From positions 1 through 41,825 of the forward strand of contig NZ_BBOX01000130.1 of NCBI RefSeq assembly GCF_001553455.1: a DNA stretch of 41,825 bases, read 5' to 3'. Of the stretch, positions 15,678 to 23,350 are shown piece after piece (position 1 is the first letter of the stretch; each line of letters opens with the position of its first letter). Source of the DNA: Streptomyces hygroscopicus subsp. hygroscopicus (GTDB lineage: Bacteria; Actinomycetota; Actinomycetes; Streptomycetales; Streptomycetaceae). A model generated the notes under the pieces. The model had not been told where the DNA came from. It saw only the letters and a program-made list of their open reading frames with translations, and made no database searches. Position numbers and translations under genes: made by a program.

Positions 15678-16217
15678 TCAGGACAGGGGCAGCTCGGCGA
15701 GCATGACGGCGTAGACCGGGGAGTCCGGGAAGGGCTGGTCCTTGCCCACCTTGCGGAAGCCCCAGGACTCGTACAGGGCCTGCACCCGGGGGTGTTCGGT
15801 GTCCACGAGCAGGACCACGAGATCCTCGTCCCGGTCTTCCAGCAGCGCGCGGGTCAGTCGTTCGGACACGCCCTGCTTCCGCCACGCCGGGACGACAGCC
15901 AGTTCGGAGTACGAGAAGGTCCGGTGCTTCTCCGGCGCCGGGTCGAGGTGCTCACGCCACCACTCGCGACCGGGGCTGCCCGGGGCTCCGTAGGCGAAGC
16001 CCACGGCCTTGTCGCCGTCGTACGCGATCACGCAGGCGAACCCCGGCCGGCCGCCCCAGTGGTCCACGAACCAGGGGAAGCGCTGATTGAAGGGGTCGTC
16101 CATCTCGTCCGCCAGGGCGTCGGCGTGCACGTCGATCAGCGTCTGGCGGATCTCCGGGAGATCGGTGTGGGTGAAGTGTCGGACGTTCAGCCCTGCGGCG
16201 GTCACGCGCGGCTCCAT
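15678..16217 (-). CDS. GNAT-family N-acetyltransferase
   Basis: 179 aa from the ATG at 16217; the GTG at 16205 would give an exact GTGA overlap and is equally possible. The acetyl-CoA fold is recognisable from GFACVIAYDGDKAVGFAYG, then SYSELAVVPAWRKQGVSERL (motif A, Q/RxxGxx), then TEHPRVQALYESWGFRKVG (motif B). The substrate is unknown. It overlaps the upstream HTH gene and is probably co-translated with it. Confidence 0.85.
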   Translation of the reverse strand: MEPRVTAAGLNVRHFTHTDLPEIRQTLIDVHADALADEMDDPFNQRFPWFVDHWGGRPGFACVIAYDGDKAVGFAYGAPGSPGREWWREHLDPAPEKHRTFSYSELAVVPAWRKQGVSERLTRALLEDRDEDLVVLLVDTEHPRVQALYESWGFRKVGKDQPFPDSPVYAVMLAELPLS

Positions 16218-17461
16218 TCGGATCGGTAGCGGTCTCCCCATTCGCGGGCGACGCCTGCGTCCGGGGCGATAGTGATCAAGTCGCGGTAGTAGTCACCGAG
16301 ATGAGAGCGCATTCGTCCAGGGATCGGGTGCCCGTCCATCAGGTCGAAGGCGGTGGAGGCCGTGGCGCACGCCTGGTCGACGTCGTGCTGGTGGAGCTGG
16401 GTCAGCGCGAGCCGTACGGTGGCCAGGGCACGGTTACGGCGGAACTGCTCGGGGATGGTGGCCAGCGCCTTGTGGGAGGCGGCCTCGGCCTCCGCGGGTT
16501 CACCGATGTTGTCCCGGACGATGGCCGTGAGAGCCAGCAGCTCGCCATGTCCGTAGAAGGCGGTCCAGCTCGGGCGGGGATCATTCAGGGACGCCTTGTC
16601 CAGCGCCTCCCAGGCGCACCCGAGGGAGCGTAAGGCGGGCTGCCGGTCGCCCAGGGTGGAGTGGCCGAGTGCCGTCCGGACGTGGACCAGAGAGGCGTAG
16701 AACGGGTCCCGCCGGGCGATGGCCGTCGCCTGGGCCGCATAGCCGGAGTCGACCGCCTCGGTGTACGTACCACGATGGTGGGCGAGGATGGAGTACAAGT
16801 TCCAGGCTTCCAGCTCGACGACGGAGTCCTTGGACATTCCGGCCAGATAGAGCGCCCGGTCCAGCAGGCCGCGAGCCCGGTCGGTGCGCTTGTCGTCGAT
16901 GGCGGACCAGGCGGCCCTGCACGTGTAGTCGGCGGCCACGCTGAACAGCCTCTGGCGGATGCGCTGAGAGGCGCCCAGCTTCTGCTTCTCCAGCGCCTCG
17001 GCCGCCCCGGCAAGGGCCCTGCGTTCGAGTTCTTCGTGACCTCCCCGCGCGTCATCCAGCGCCACCAGGGCGTCCAAGCCGGAACGGAGCCGGATCACGT
17101 CTGAGGTGCCTACGGAGTGCTGTGCGATGAGCGGAACGGCGACCGCGGCCGTCGTACCGGTGGTGGCGGTCAGGAAGTTCCTGCGCCTCATGGGATCCTC
17201 CGGTTCTGTGGCGGGACATCTTGGGGCCGGTGGGACGAATCCCAGTTCTTCGGCACTACATCCGAATACTGCCTCTAAGGCTGCCCTCTGCCGAGGGTGC
17301 GGCCACCGCGTTTTTCCGGTCAGCCAGTTGCGGACCGTCCGGTCGCTGACCGTGCCTTCGTAGCCGTTGCGGTACAGATGAGTGTTCACCGCGTCCGCCA
17401 GGGCGGTCTGGGTGAGCCCGCTCTCGCGCAGGGCGCTGATGAGGTTTTCGTTCCCCTCCAC
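16202..17461 (-). CDS. HTH regulator with internal Tat-like segment and TPR-like domain
   Basis: 419 aa from the GTG at 17461. Residues 5-75 are an HTH domain (SALRESGLTQTALADAVNTH, VSDRTVRNWLTGKTR). At residues 91-112 lies RRRNFLTATTGTTAAVAVPL, which looks like a twin-arginine signal segment placed inside the protein. The rest is a TPR-type helical domain (DRALYLAGM, HRGTYTEAVDSGYAAQATAI). This chimera is frequent in Streptomyces and often annotated as a Tat signal protein or regulator. A cytoplasmic signalling role is likely. It is divergent from the ATP-binding protein at 17619 and coupled to the GNAT gene. Confidence 0.75.
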   Translation of the reverse strand: MEGNENLISALRESGLTQTALADAVNTHLYRNGYEGTVSDRTVRNWLTGKTRWPHPRQRAALEAVFGCSAEELGFVPPAPRCPATEPEDPMRRRNFLTATTGTTAAVAVPLIAQHSVGTSDVIRLRSGLDALVALDDARGGHEELERRALAGAAEALEKQKLGASQRIRQRLFSVAADYTCRAAWSAIDDKRTDRARGLLDRALYLAGMSKDSVVELEAWNLYSILAHHRGTYTEAVDSGYAAQATAIARRDPFYASLVHVRTALGHSTLGDRQPALRSLGCAWEALDKASLNDPRPSWTAFYGHGELLALTAIVRDNIGEPAEAEAASHKALATIPEQFRRNRALATVRLALTQLHQHDVDQACATASTAFDLMDGHPIPGRMRSHLGDYYRDLITIAPDAGVAREWGDRYRSEWSRA

Positions 17462-17618
17462 GTACCCACCGTAGCGACGTGAGCCCCCTCCGTGAGGAGA
17501 GTCGGCCGAGAATTTCCGGCTGGGCGGTTTGCGCACCCGATGGGCATTTCCTCTCCTCGCGTGGCGGGCCGTCGTTCACTCGGGCAAGGCCGCTCACTTC
17601 GCACTCACCGAGGTCCTG

Positions 17619-18032
17619 ATGTCCGTGACCGCTACACCTCGCCCTGCGGGGCACCCCGGATACTCCCAGACCATGCGCCGCGTACCGGAGAGCGCGGAAG
17701 CCGCCCGCACACTGGTAAGGACCGCACTGGCGGCCTGGGGGCAGCATGATCTGATCGAGGACGCCGCCCTGGTGATCACCGAGTTGGTCTCCAACGCCGT
17801 GCACCACGCCCGTCTGGAGTCGATCCGCGTCATCGTCACCCGGCCGTCCGAGAAGTGCGTCCGCCTCGGTGTGGTGGACCGGTCCCGCAACATCCCCTAC
17901 CTGCGGACGGACTCCCATGGCGACAACACCCGAGGCCGTGGGCTGCTGTTGGTCGATGCCCTGACGGACCGATGGGGGACGGACCGATACCGCTGGGGCA
18001 AGCAGGTCTGGGGTGAGCTGACGTGCGACTGA
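17619..18032 (+). CDS. HATPase_c anti-sigma-type ATP-binding protein
   Basis: 137 aa, ATG at 17619. It is a stand-alone GHKL ATPase domain: N-box [12 protein letters not shown] (53-64), G1-like [11 protein letters not shown] (86-96) and G2 [10 protein letters not shown] (106-115). Such RsbW/SpoIIAB-like single-domain proteins are abundant in Streptomyces as serine kinases that bind sigma or anti-anti-sigma factors. Partner unknown. It is divergent from the HTH-Tat gene and followed by two overlapping tiny genes. Confidence 0.82.
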   Translation: MSVTATPRPAGHPGYSQTMRRVPESAEAARTLVRTALAAWGQHDLIEDAALVITELVSNAVHHARLESIRVIVTRPSEKCVRLGVVDRSRNIPYLRTDSHGDNTRGRGLLLVDALTDRWGTDRYRWGKQVWGELTCD

Positions 18033-18118
18033 TCACCCGCAGTGTCGACTGCCCGCAGCACGGCCGCCCGCGTGGCTTCATCGTGGCGTTCCGGGCCAGG
18101 CCGAGGGAGCACTGCTGA
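18023..18118 (+). CDS. Possible 31-aa microprotein
   Basis: GTG at 18023, inside the end of the ATP-binding gene, opens a 31-aa frame ([20 protein letters not shown] continuing to PREHC). Its TGA overlaps the ATG of the next gene (TGATG at 18116-18120). The double overlap and the CPQHG motif favour a real coupled gene. Length and lack of a known family make it tentative. Confidence 0.4.
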   Translation: MRLITRSVDCPQHGRPRGFIVAFRARPREHC

Positions 18119-18303
18119 TGGCGGGCGGCGGCGAGTGCACCGGGGGCGCCTCGGGCGCCGAGGAGGCGTGGCGGGCGGCCATCGAGCACGCCGCGGGCTG
18201 CCCGGCCTGCCGGACGCCCGGCGCCGTATGCGAGACCGGAGAGCGGCTGCTCAGTGCCTATGAGGAGGCAGCACGGCTGGCCCGGTCGGAGGAGGTCACA
18301 TGA
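18118..18303 (+). CDS. Small cysteine-containing hypothetical protein
   Basis: 61 aa from the ATG at 18118, with GAGGGAG upstream. Cysteines fall in [18 protein letters not shown], a CxxC plus a third Cys, typical of tiny Streptomyces metal-knuckle proteins that follow ATP-binding regulators. Function unknown. The 163 bp between this stop and the MurG-like gene hold the relic duplication described next. Confidence 0.6.
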   Translation: MAGGGECTGGASGAEEAWRAAIEHAAGCPACRTPGAVCETGERLLSAYEEAARLARSEEVT

Positions 18304-18434
18304 GACACCGTCGGCGGTCGACCGCTACGCGAACCGGGTCGCTTCCGCTTGCAGGCCAGTGGCCGGGACGAGCACCGCGCCATCGCGCGGGAAACCCCTG
18401 CGCCACGACAAGGACTCGGCCCGGCACCCGCCGG

Positions 18435-18511
18435 ACGCGGCGGACAGGAGCACGTTCACGAGCCGGTCATCCGCCGGTCGCGGCGGACAGGAGCACGTCC
18501 ACGAGCCTGTC
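18435..18511. repeat. 44-bp duplication of the murG-like gene 3' end
   Basis: The sequence CGCGGCGGACAGGAGCACGT, with its continuation CACGAGCC-GTC, occurs at 18435-18468 and again at 18479-18511. The right copy encodes the last residues of the MurG-like protein (RLVDVLLSAATGG). The left copy, beyond the stop codon, still encodes RLVNVLLSAASGG. A 3'-end tandem duplication has therefore left a spare tail. Confidence 0.75.
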
Positions 18512-19648
18512 CGCCGCGTCCGGCCGTCCGTGCGCACGGGCCGCCTCCGCCATCCCCGCGCGCCGCGCCGGGTCGGCCAGGAGCGGTCCGAGGGCGTTCC
18601 GCAGCCGGTCCGCGGTGACGTCGCCGGTGAGCGCGACGGCGGCGCCGGCCTCCTCGAGGTGCCGGGCGTTGTGCGCCTGCTCGTTCCCCGCCGAGGAGGC
18701 GAGCGGCACGAACACGGCCGGCTTGCCGAGGGCGGTGAGTTCGGCGAGGGTGCCGGCGCCGCTGCGGGATACCACGATGTCGGCGAGCGCCAGGACGTCG
18801 GGCAGCTCCGGGCCGACGAACCCGGTGAGGTAGTACCGGCCGGTGAGGTGCGGCGGGAGCCCGGCCGCGCTCGCGCGCAGGGCCTCGACGTTCGCCGGCC
18901 CGCACTGGTGAATGATGTTGGCGCGTTCCAGGAGCCACGGGAGGGCGTCCCGCACGACGTTGTTGATCTGCTGCGCGCCCTGCGCGCCGCCGGTGACGTA
19001 CAGCGTCGGGAGCCGGCGGTCGAAGCCGGCCAGCCCGAGGGCGGCGACCGCCTTGTCGGCGTGCCCGGTCAGAACCTCCGGCCGGATCGGGTTCCCGGTG
19101 ACGACGGCCAAGGACCGTACGGCTTCCGGGAGGAGCGGGAGCGTCGACTCCGACGACACGGCGATACGCGCCGCCGACCCGGCCAGCTTCCGGTTCGCCA
19201 GCCCGAGCCGCACGGTCTGCTCATGCAGCACCAGGGGACGCTTGCACATCCGCGCCGCCAGCCCGGCCGGGACGGCGACATACCCGCCGGTCGCGAGGAC
19301 GACATCCGGCCGGAAGTCCGACACGATCCTGCGGGCCTGAGCGACACCGAGCGGCACCCGCGCCATGTCCTTGACGTTCGCCGGGCTGATCATCTTGAGC
19401 GGGTTCGCGGACCGGCGGATCTTGCCCGTCGCGACCGTCGTGAAGGCGATGCCCTCGGCCGGGGCGACGCGGGCCTCCAGCCCTTCAGGTGTGCCGATCC
19501 AGAGGACGTCGAGCGTGCGGCCCTCGGCCGCCAGCCGGGTCTGCAACGCCCGAACCGCGGTCAGGGCAGGGTAGGTGTGGCCGCCGGTACCTCCGCCCGT
19601 GACGATGAGACGGAAGGTATTCGACAGATGGGAAGCGGGTTCGTTCAC
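18467..19648 (-). CDS. MurG-like GlcNAc transferase paralogue
   Basis: 393 aa from the GTG at 19648. It has GT28/MurG hallmarks: GGGTGGHTYPAL near the N-terminus, ATGGYVAVPAGLAAR, LVLHEQTVRLGLANR, VTGNPIRPEVL, then the UDP-GlcNAc site SGAGTLAELTALGKPAVFVP and QAHNARHLEEAGAA. MurG adds GlcNAc to lipid I. This gene is not in a dcw cell-division cluster, and its acceptor/donor loops differ somewhat from housekeeping actinobacterial MurG (as I remember them). It is probably a second copy for developmental or antibiotic-resistant wall synthesis, or for a secondary metabolite. Confidence 0.85.
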   Translation of the reverse strand: MNEPASHLSNTFRLIVTGGGTGGHTYPALTAVRALQTRLAAEGRTLDVLWIGTPEGLEARVAPAEGIAFTTVATGKIRRSANPLKMISPANVKDMARVPLGVAQARRIVSDFRPDVVLATGGYVAVPAGLAARMCKRPLVLHEQTVRLGLANRKLAGSAARIAVSSESTLPLLPEAVRSLAVVTGNPIRPEVLTGHADKAVAALGLAGFDRRLPTLYVTGGAQGAQQINNVVRDALPWLLERANIIHQCGPANVEALRASAAGLPPHLTGRYYLTGFVGPELPDVLALADIVVSRSGAGTLAELTALGKPAVFVPLASSAGNEQAHNARHLEEAGAAVALTGDVTADRLRNALGPLLADPARRAGMAEAARAHGRPDAADRLVDVLLSAATGG

Positions 19649-19782
19649 CCGGCGCACCCTACTGGCCCGACCGCGGCCCGGAGGACGATTCCAGCCGCGC
19701 CCCGCCAACGGCGGGAGTGTGGCCATGGTCGAGCGCTGATCGACCGGAATCCGGGGCTTGGATGTCGGCGGTATCGATTCCT

Positions 19783-19812
19783 CGGCGGTGCCCCTTGGGG
19801 CGCCGCCGTTTT
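19783..19812 (+). terminator. Orphan intrinsic terminator
   Basis: CGGCGGTGCCCC-TT-GGGGCGCCGCCG followed by TTTT is a textbook rho-independent terminator reading rightwards. No plus-strand gene precedes it: the flanking gene is the divergent MurG-like CDS starting at 19648. It could end a short leader or non-coding RNA, or act as an attenuator for the gene at 20009. The remainder of 19649-20008 shows no convincing gene. Confidence 0.6.
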
Positions 19813-20008
19813 CGTATGCCTGGAATCGTCAATTCACGGTGACCGCCTTCGCCGTAACGGGGGCTGCCTCGCATATGAGTTCATGTAGGACGAGCAGATG
19901 AAAACCCTTTAAGGGCGGCTAACCTCTGGGATGTCATCGGATTGGCCGCTTGAGGTGATTTGTCGTTGATCGCACCTTGTGTGGCCGGAGTCGAAGGGAA
20001 GCGACACC

Positions 20009-20575
20009 ATGTCAGCTCGCCGAATGCTCACCGGTACGTTCCTGGGGCTGGGAGCCCTGGCCCTGGCCGCCACGGCGGTCGCCCCGGCGGCCAACGCCGC
20101 GCCCGTCCCCGTGACGGCCCTCACCTGCGACGGGGACACCTACAAGTGCACGGCCAACCTGGCGTTCGGCGACGGCAGGTGGGTCGCGCAGTGGAATGTG
20201 AACGTATTCCACCAGAGCGCGGCGAGCCATCAGCGGGCCACCCGGTCGGCGAACGCGCTGCGCACCGCCGCGGCCCCGGTCCCGGTCACGGCCCTCACCT
20301 GTGACGGGGACACCTACAAGTGCACCGCCGGGCTGCGGTTCGGCGACGGCAGGTGGGTCGCCCAGTGGAACGCCAATGTGTTCCACCAGGCCATGGCCCA
20401 TGCCGAGTCCGCCGCCTCGGCGAAGACGGTCAAGGCTCCGCGGGAGGCCGCCGCCCCGGTGCCGGTGACCGCCCTGAACTGCGACGGGGACACCTACAAG
20501 TGCACGGCCAACCTGCAGTTCGGTGACGGCAGGTGGGTCGCGCAGTGGGACGCCAGCGTCTTCCACCAGAACTGA
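20009..20575 (+). CDS. Secreted protein of three 39-residue CDGDTYKC repeats
   Basis: 188 aa from the ATG at 20009, with GAAGGGAAG upstream. The signal peptide is residues 1-30 (ALALAATAVAPAANA). The mature protein is three copies of a 39-residue unit at 31-69, 89-127 and 149-187. Each begins APVPVTAL, has two Cys seven residues apart (40/47, 98/105, 158/165) in CDGDTYKC, then FGDGRWVAQW and VFHQ. Linkers of 19 and 21 residues are Ala-rich. The repeats are nearly identical at DNA level, so the duplication is recent or homogenised. I recognise no family. An extracellular ligand-binding or structural role is possible but unproven. Confidence 0.8.
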   Translation: MSARRMLTGTFLGLGALALAATAVAPAANAAPVPVTALTCDGDTYKCTANLAFGDGRWVAQWNVNVFHQSAASHQRATRSANALRTAAAPVPVTALTCDGDTYKCTAGLRFGDGRWVAQWNANVFHQAMAHAESAASAKTVKAPREAAAPVPVTALNCDGDTYKCTANLQFGDGRWVAQWDASVFHQN

Positions 20576-20608
20576 CGCGCCGACAGGAGTAATCAACGAC
20601 CAGGACGG

Positions 20609-20641
20609 GCGGGCCCGGTGCGGACAACGCGCCGGGCCCGC
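20609..20641. terminator. Hairpin terminator between convergent genes
   Basis: A GCGGGCCCGG / CCGGGCCCGC stem extends inward with one G-U pair to a GACAA loop. It sits between the secreted repeat protein and the end of the ECF operon, and can serve both strands. Confidence 0.65.
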
Positions 20642-20645
20642 TCGG

Positions 20646-21731
20646 TCACCCGTCCTCGAACACCACCGGCGCCTCGAACGCCGCGCGGCGCGTGGCCCGG
20701 CGCAGGGCCCGCAGGATGGCGCCGCCGAGGGTGAGGGTGAGCACCATCGTGACCACGGCGCGCGGCAGATCCCAGCCCAGCGAGGTGGCCAGACAGTACG
20801 CCACGAAGCGGGCGAGGTTCTCGTCGAGCGGGTCGCCGGGGACGTAGGAGATCCCGGAGGCCATGCCCTGCATCAGGGTCCAGCCCTGGAGGTTCATGGC
20901 CGTTCCGTAGGCCACGGACGCCACCGCCCCGTACCCGGCGAGCAGCAGCGACTCCGCCCGGCCGCGCAGCCGGGCGGCCCCGGGCAGCAACCCCGCGCCC
21001 ATCGCCACCCAGCCCATGGCCAGCATCTGGAACGGCATCCACGGCCCCACCCCGCCGGTGAGCAGCGCGGACGCGAACATCGACACGGCGCCGAGCACAA
21101 ACCCGAAACCGGGGCCCAGCACCCGTCCCGACAGCACCATCAGGAAGAACATCGGCTCGATCCCGGCCGTCCCCGCGCCCAGCGGCCGCAGCGCCGCGCC
21201 CGCCGCCGCCAGCACGCCCAGCATCGCGATGGCCTTGGCGTCCAGGCCGGTGTCCGCGATCGTCGCCACGACCACGGCCAGCAGCAGCGGGAGCAGCGCG
21301 GCGAACAGCCAGGGCGCGTCGGCGGCATGGGTGGTGATCCCCGAGTCGCCCGGTGCGAACAGCGGCCAGCCGAAGGCGAGGACACCGATCGCGGAGACGA
21401 GGGCGAGCGCCACGACCGAGCGCGGGCCGAGGCGTACGGCGCGGATGCGTACGGCCGTGGCCCCGCCGCTCTGTTCGTCGGTTCGGTGCGGTCCGTCGGT
21501 CTGGTTCTGCCTGTCGGCGCCGCGCTGCCTGTCGGTCCGGTGTGGTCCGGCGGTCTGGTGTGGCCCATCGGTTTGGCGTGGCCCATCGGTCGGGTGCGGT
21601 CCGTCGGTCTGGCGCGGTCCGCTCGGCCGTGTCCCGCTGAATTGGCCCTCGCTGTGTTGCCTCTTGCCCGGCTGTCTCCCGCTCCACCGTTTTCCACTCA
21701 ACCGTGGTCCGCGCGGGGACGCCCCGCTCAC
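20646..21731 (-). CDS. ECF transporter S component (probable cobalamin)
   Basis: 361 aa from a GTG at 21731 that overlaps the ATPase stop (GTGA). Residues 1-100 are low-complexity and repetitive (QTDGPHPTDGPRQTDGP-type), unusual for an S component and probably a local repeat expansion. The remainder is a multi-TM S-component/CbrT-like domain (VALALVSAIGVLAFGWPLF, EPMFFLMVLSGRVLG, PFQMLAMGWVAMGAGLLPG). It would supply substrate specificity to the EcfA/EcfT module encoded just upstream. Substrate assignment rests on the cobalamin riboswitch heading the operon. Confidence 0.82.
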   Translation of the reverse strand: MSGASPRGPRLSGKRWSGRQPGKRQHSEGQFSGTRPSGPRQTDGPHPTDGPRQTDGPHQTAGPHRTDRQRGADRQNQTDGPHRTDEQSGGATAVRIRAVRLGPRSVVALALVSAIGVLAFGWPLFAPGDSGITTHAADAPWLFAALLPLLLAVVVATIADTGLDAKAIAMLGVLAAAGAALRPLGAGTAGIEPMFFLMVLSGRVLGPGFGFVLGAVSMFASALLTGGVGPWMPFQMLAMGWVAMGAGLLPGAARLRGRAESLLLAGYGAVASVAYGTAMNLQGWTLMQGMASGISYVPGDPLDENLARFVAYCLATSLGWDLPRAVVTMVLTLTLGGAILRALRRATRRAAFEAPVVFEDG

Positions 21732-23350
21732 GGTGTCCCCGCCAGCGCCTCGCGCACCTGCGGCACCGTCAGCCACGGCAGCGGCGCGAGCACCTTGGCC
21801 ACCTGCGGCGCGAAGGCGGGCGAGGACACCACGACCTCCGCCGTGGGCCCGTCCGCCACCACCTCGCCCTCGGCCAGGATCACGACGCGGTGGGCCAGTT
21901 CGGCCGCCAGCTCCACATCGTGGGTGGCCAGCACGATCGCATGGCCGTCCGCCGCCAGCGCGCGCACCACCTCCACCAGCCGTGCTTTCGCCGCGTAGTC
22001 GAGGCCCCGCGTCGGCTCGTCGAGCAGCAGCAAGGGCGGGCGGGCGGTGAGGATGACGGACAGGGCCAGCGCCAGCCGCTGCCCCTCCGACAGATCGCGC
22101 GGATGGGCGGTGTCCGCCACCTCCGGCAGCAGTCGGCCCACCAGCTCACGGCAGGTGCCGGGCGCCGCGCCCGCGTCCTGGTCGGCCGCCGCGCATTCGG
22201 CGGCGATCGTGTCCGCGTAGAGCAGGTCGCGCGGCTCCTGCGGTACGAGCCCCACCTGACGCAGCAGTTCGGCGGGGCGGGTGCGGTGCGGTACGACCCG
22301 CCCCGGCCCGACCCGCACCGACCCCGAGGCCGGTTCGTGCAGCCCGACCAGGCTCGCCAGAAGCGTGGACTTGCCCGCCCCGTTGCGTCCCATCAACGCC
22401 ACCGTCTCGCCCGGCCGCACCGACAGGTCCACCCCGCGCAGCGCTTCGACCCGGCCGTGCCGGACGGACAGCCGGGACACCTCGGCCACCGGCTCGCCCG
22501 GCGGCGGATCGGCCACCGTCCGCGGGGTGAGCGGCGCCAGCCGCTCCCGCAACGGCCCCGCCCTGCGGCGCGCGTCCCGCACCGACAGCGGCACCGGGGA
22601 CGGCCACCCGGCGAGGCCGCCCAGCGCCACCACGGGCGGCTGGACCGGCGACACCGGCAGCAACTCGGCCGGTACGCCGGTCAGCGGGGCGGCGCCTGGG
22701 GAGGGCAGCAGGATCATCTGGTCCGCGTACTGCGCCACCCGCTCCAGCCGGTGTTCGGCCATCAGCACGGTGGTGCCCAGGTCGTGCACCAGCCGCTGCA
22801 GCACGGCCAGCACCTCCTCGGCCGCGGCCGGGTCGAGCGCGGAGGTCGGCTCGTCCAGGACCAGCACGCGGGGGTGGGTGGTGAGCACCGAGCCGATCGC
22901 CACGCGCTGCCGCTGTCCGCCGGAGAGCGTGGCGATGGGGCGGTCGCGCAGCTCGGCCAGGCCCAGCAGGTCCAGCGTCTCCTCGACCCGGCGGCGCATG
23001 GTGTCCGGGGCGATGCCGAGGGACTCCATGCCGTAGGCGAGTTCGTCCTCGACGGTGTCGGTGACGAAGTGGGCGAGCGGGTCCTGCCCCACGGTGCCGA
23101 CGACATCGGCCAGTTCACGCGGTTTGTGGGTGCGGGTGTCCCGGCCCGCGACGGTGACCCTGCCCCGCAGGACGCCGCCGGTGAAATGCGGTACGAGACC
23201 GGAGACGGCACCCAGGAGTGTCGACTTGCCGACCCCGGACGGGCCGACGAGCAGACACAACTCCCCTTCGGGGACGGTCAGGTCCACCTCCGCGAGGGCG
23301 GGCCGCGCCGCACCCTCGTAGTGGACCGACACCTGCTCGAAGCGGATCAC
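21728..23350 (-). CDS. Fused double EcfA-type ABC ATPase
   Basis: 540 aa, GTG at 23350 overlapping the EcfT stop (GTGA). Two complete ABC domains are fused. The first has Walker A GPSGVGKST, signature LSGGQRQRVAIG and Walker B VLVLDEPTSALD. The second has GRNGAGKST, LSEGQRLALALS and LLLLDEPTRGLD. The pair replaces separate EcfA1/EcfA2 subunits and powers vitamin uptake at the inner face of the membrane. Confidence 0.92.
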   Translation of the reverse strand: MIRFEQVSVHYEGAARPALAEVDLTVPEGELCLLVGPSGVGKSTLLGAVSGLVPHFTGGVLRGRVTVAGRDTRTHKPRELADVVGTVGQDPLAHFVTDTVEDELAYGMESLGIAPDTMRRRVEETLDLLGLAELRDRPIATLSGGQRQRVAIGSVLTTHPRVLVLDEPTSALDPAAAEEVLAVLQRLVHDLGTTVLMAEHRLERVAQYADQMILLPSPGAAPLTGVPAELLPVSPVQPPVVALGGLAGWPSPVPLSVRDARRRAGPLRERLAPLTPRTVADPPPGEPVAEVSRLSVRHGRVEALRGVDLSVRPGETVALMGRNGAGKSTLLASLVGLHEPASGSVRVGPGRVVPHRTRPAELLRQVGLVPQEPRDLLYADTIAAECAAADQDAGAAPGTCRELVGRLLPEVADTAHPRDLSEGQRLALALSVILTARPPLLLLDEPTRGLDYAAKARLVEVVRALAADGHAIVLATHDVELAAELAHRVVILAEGEVVADGPTAEVVVSSPAFAPQVAKVLAPLPWLTVPQVREALAGTP

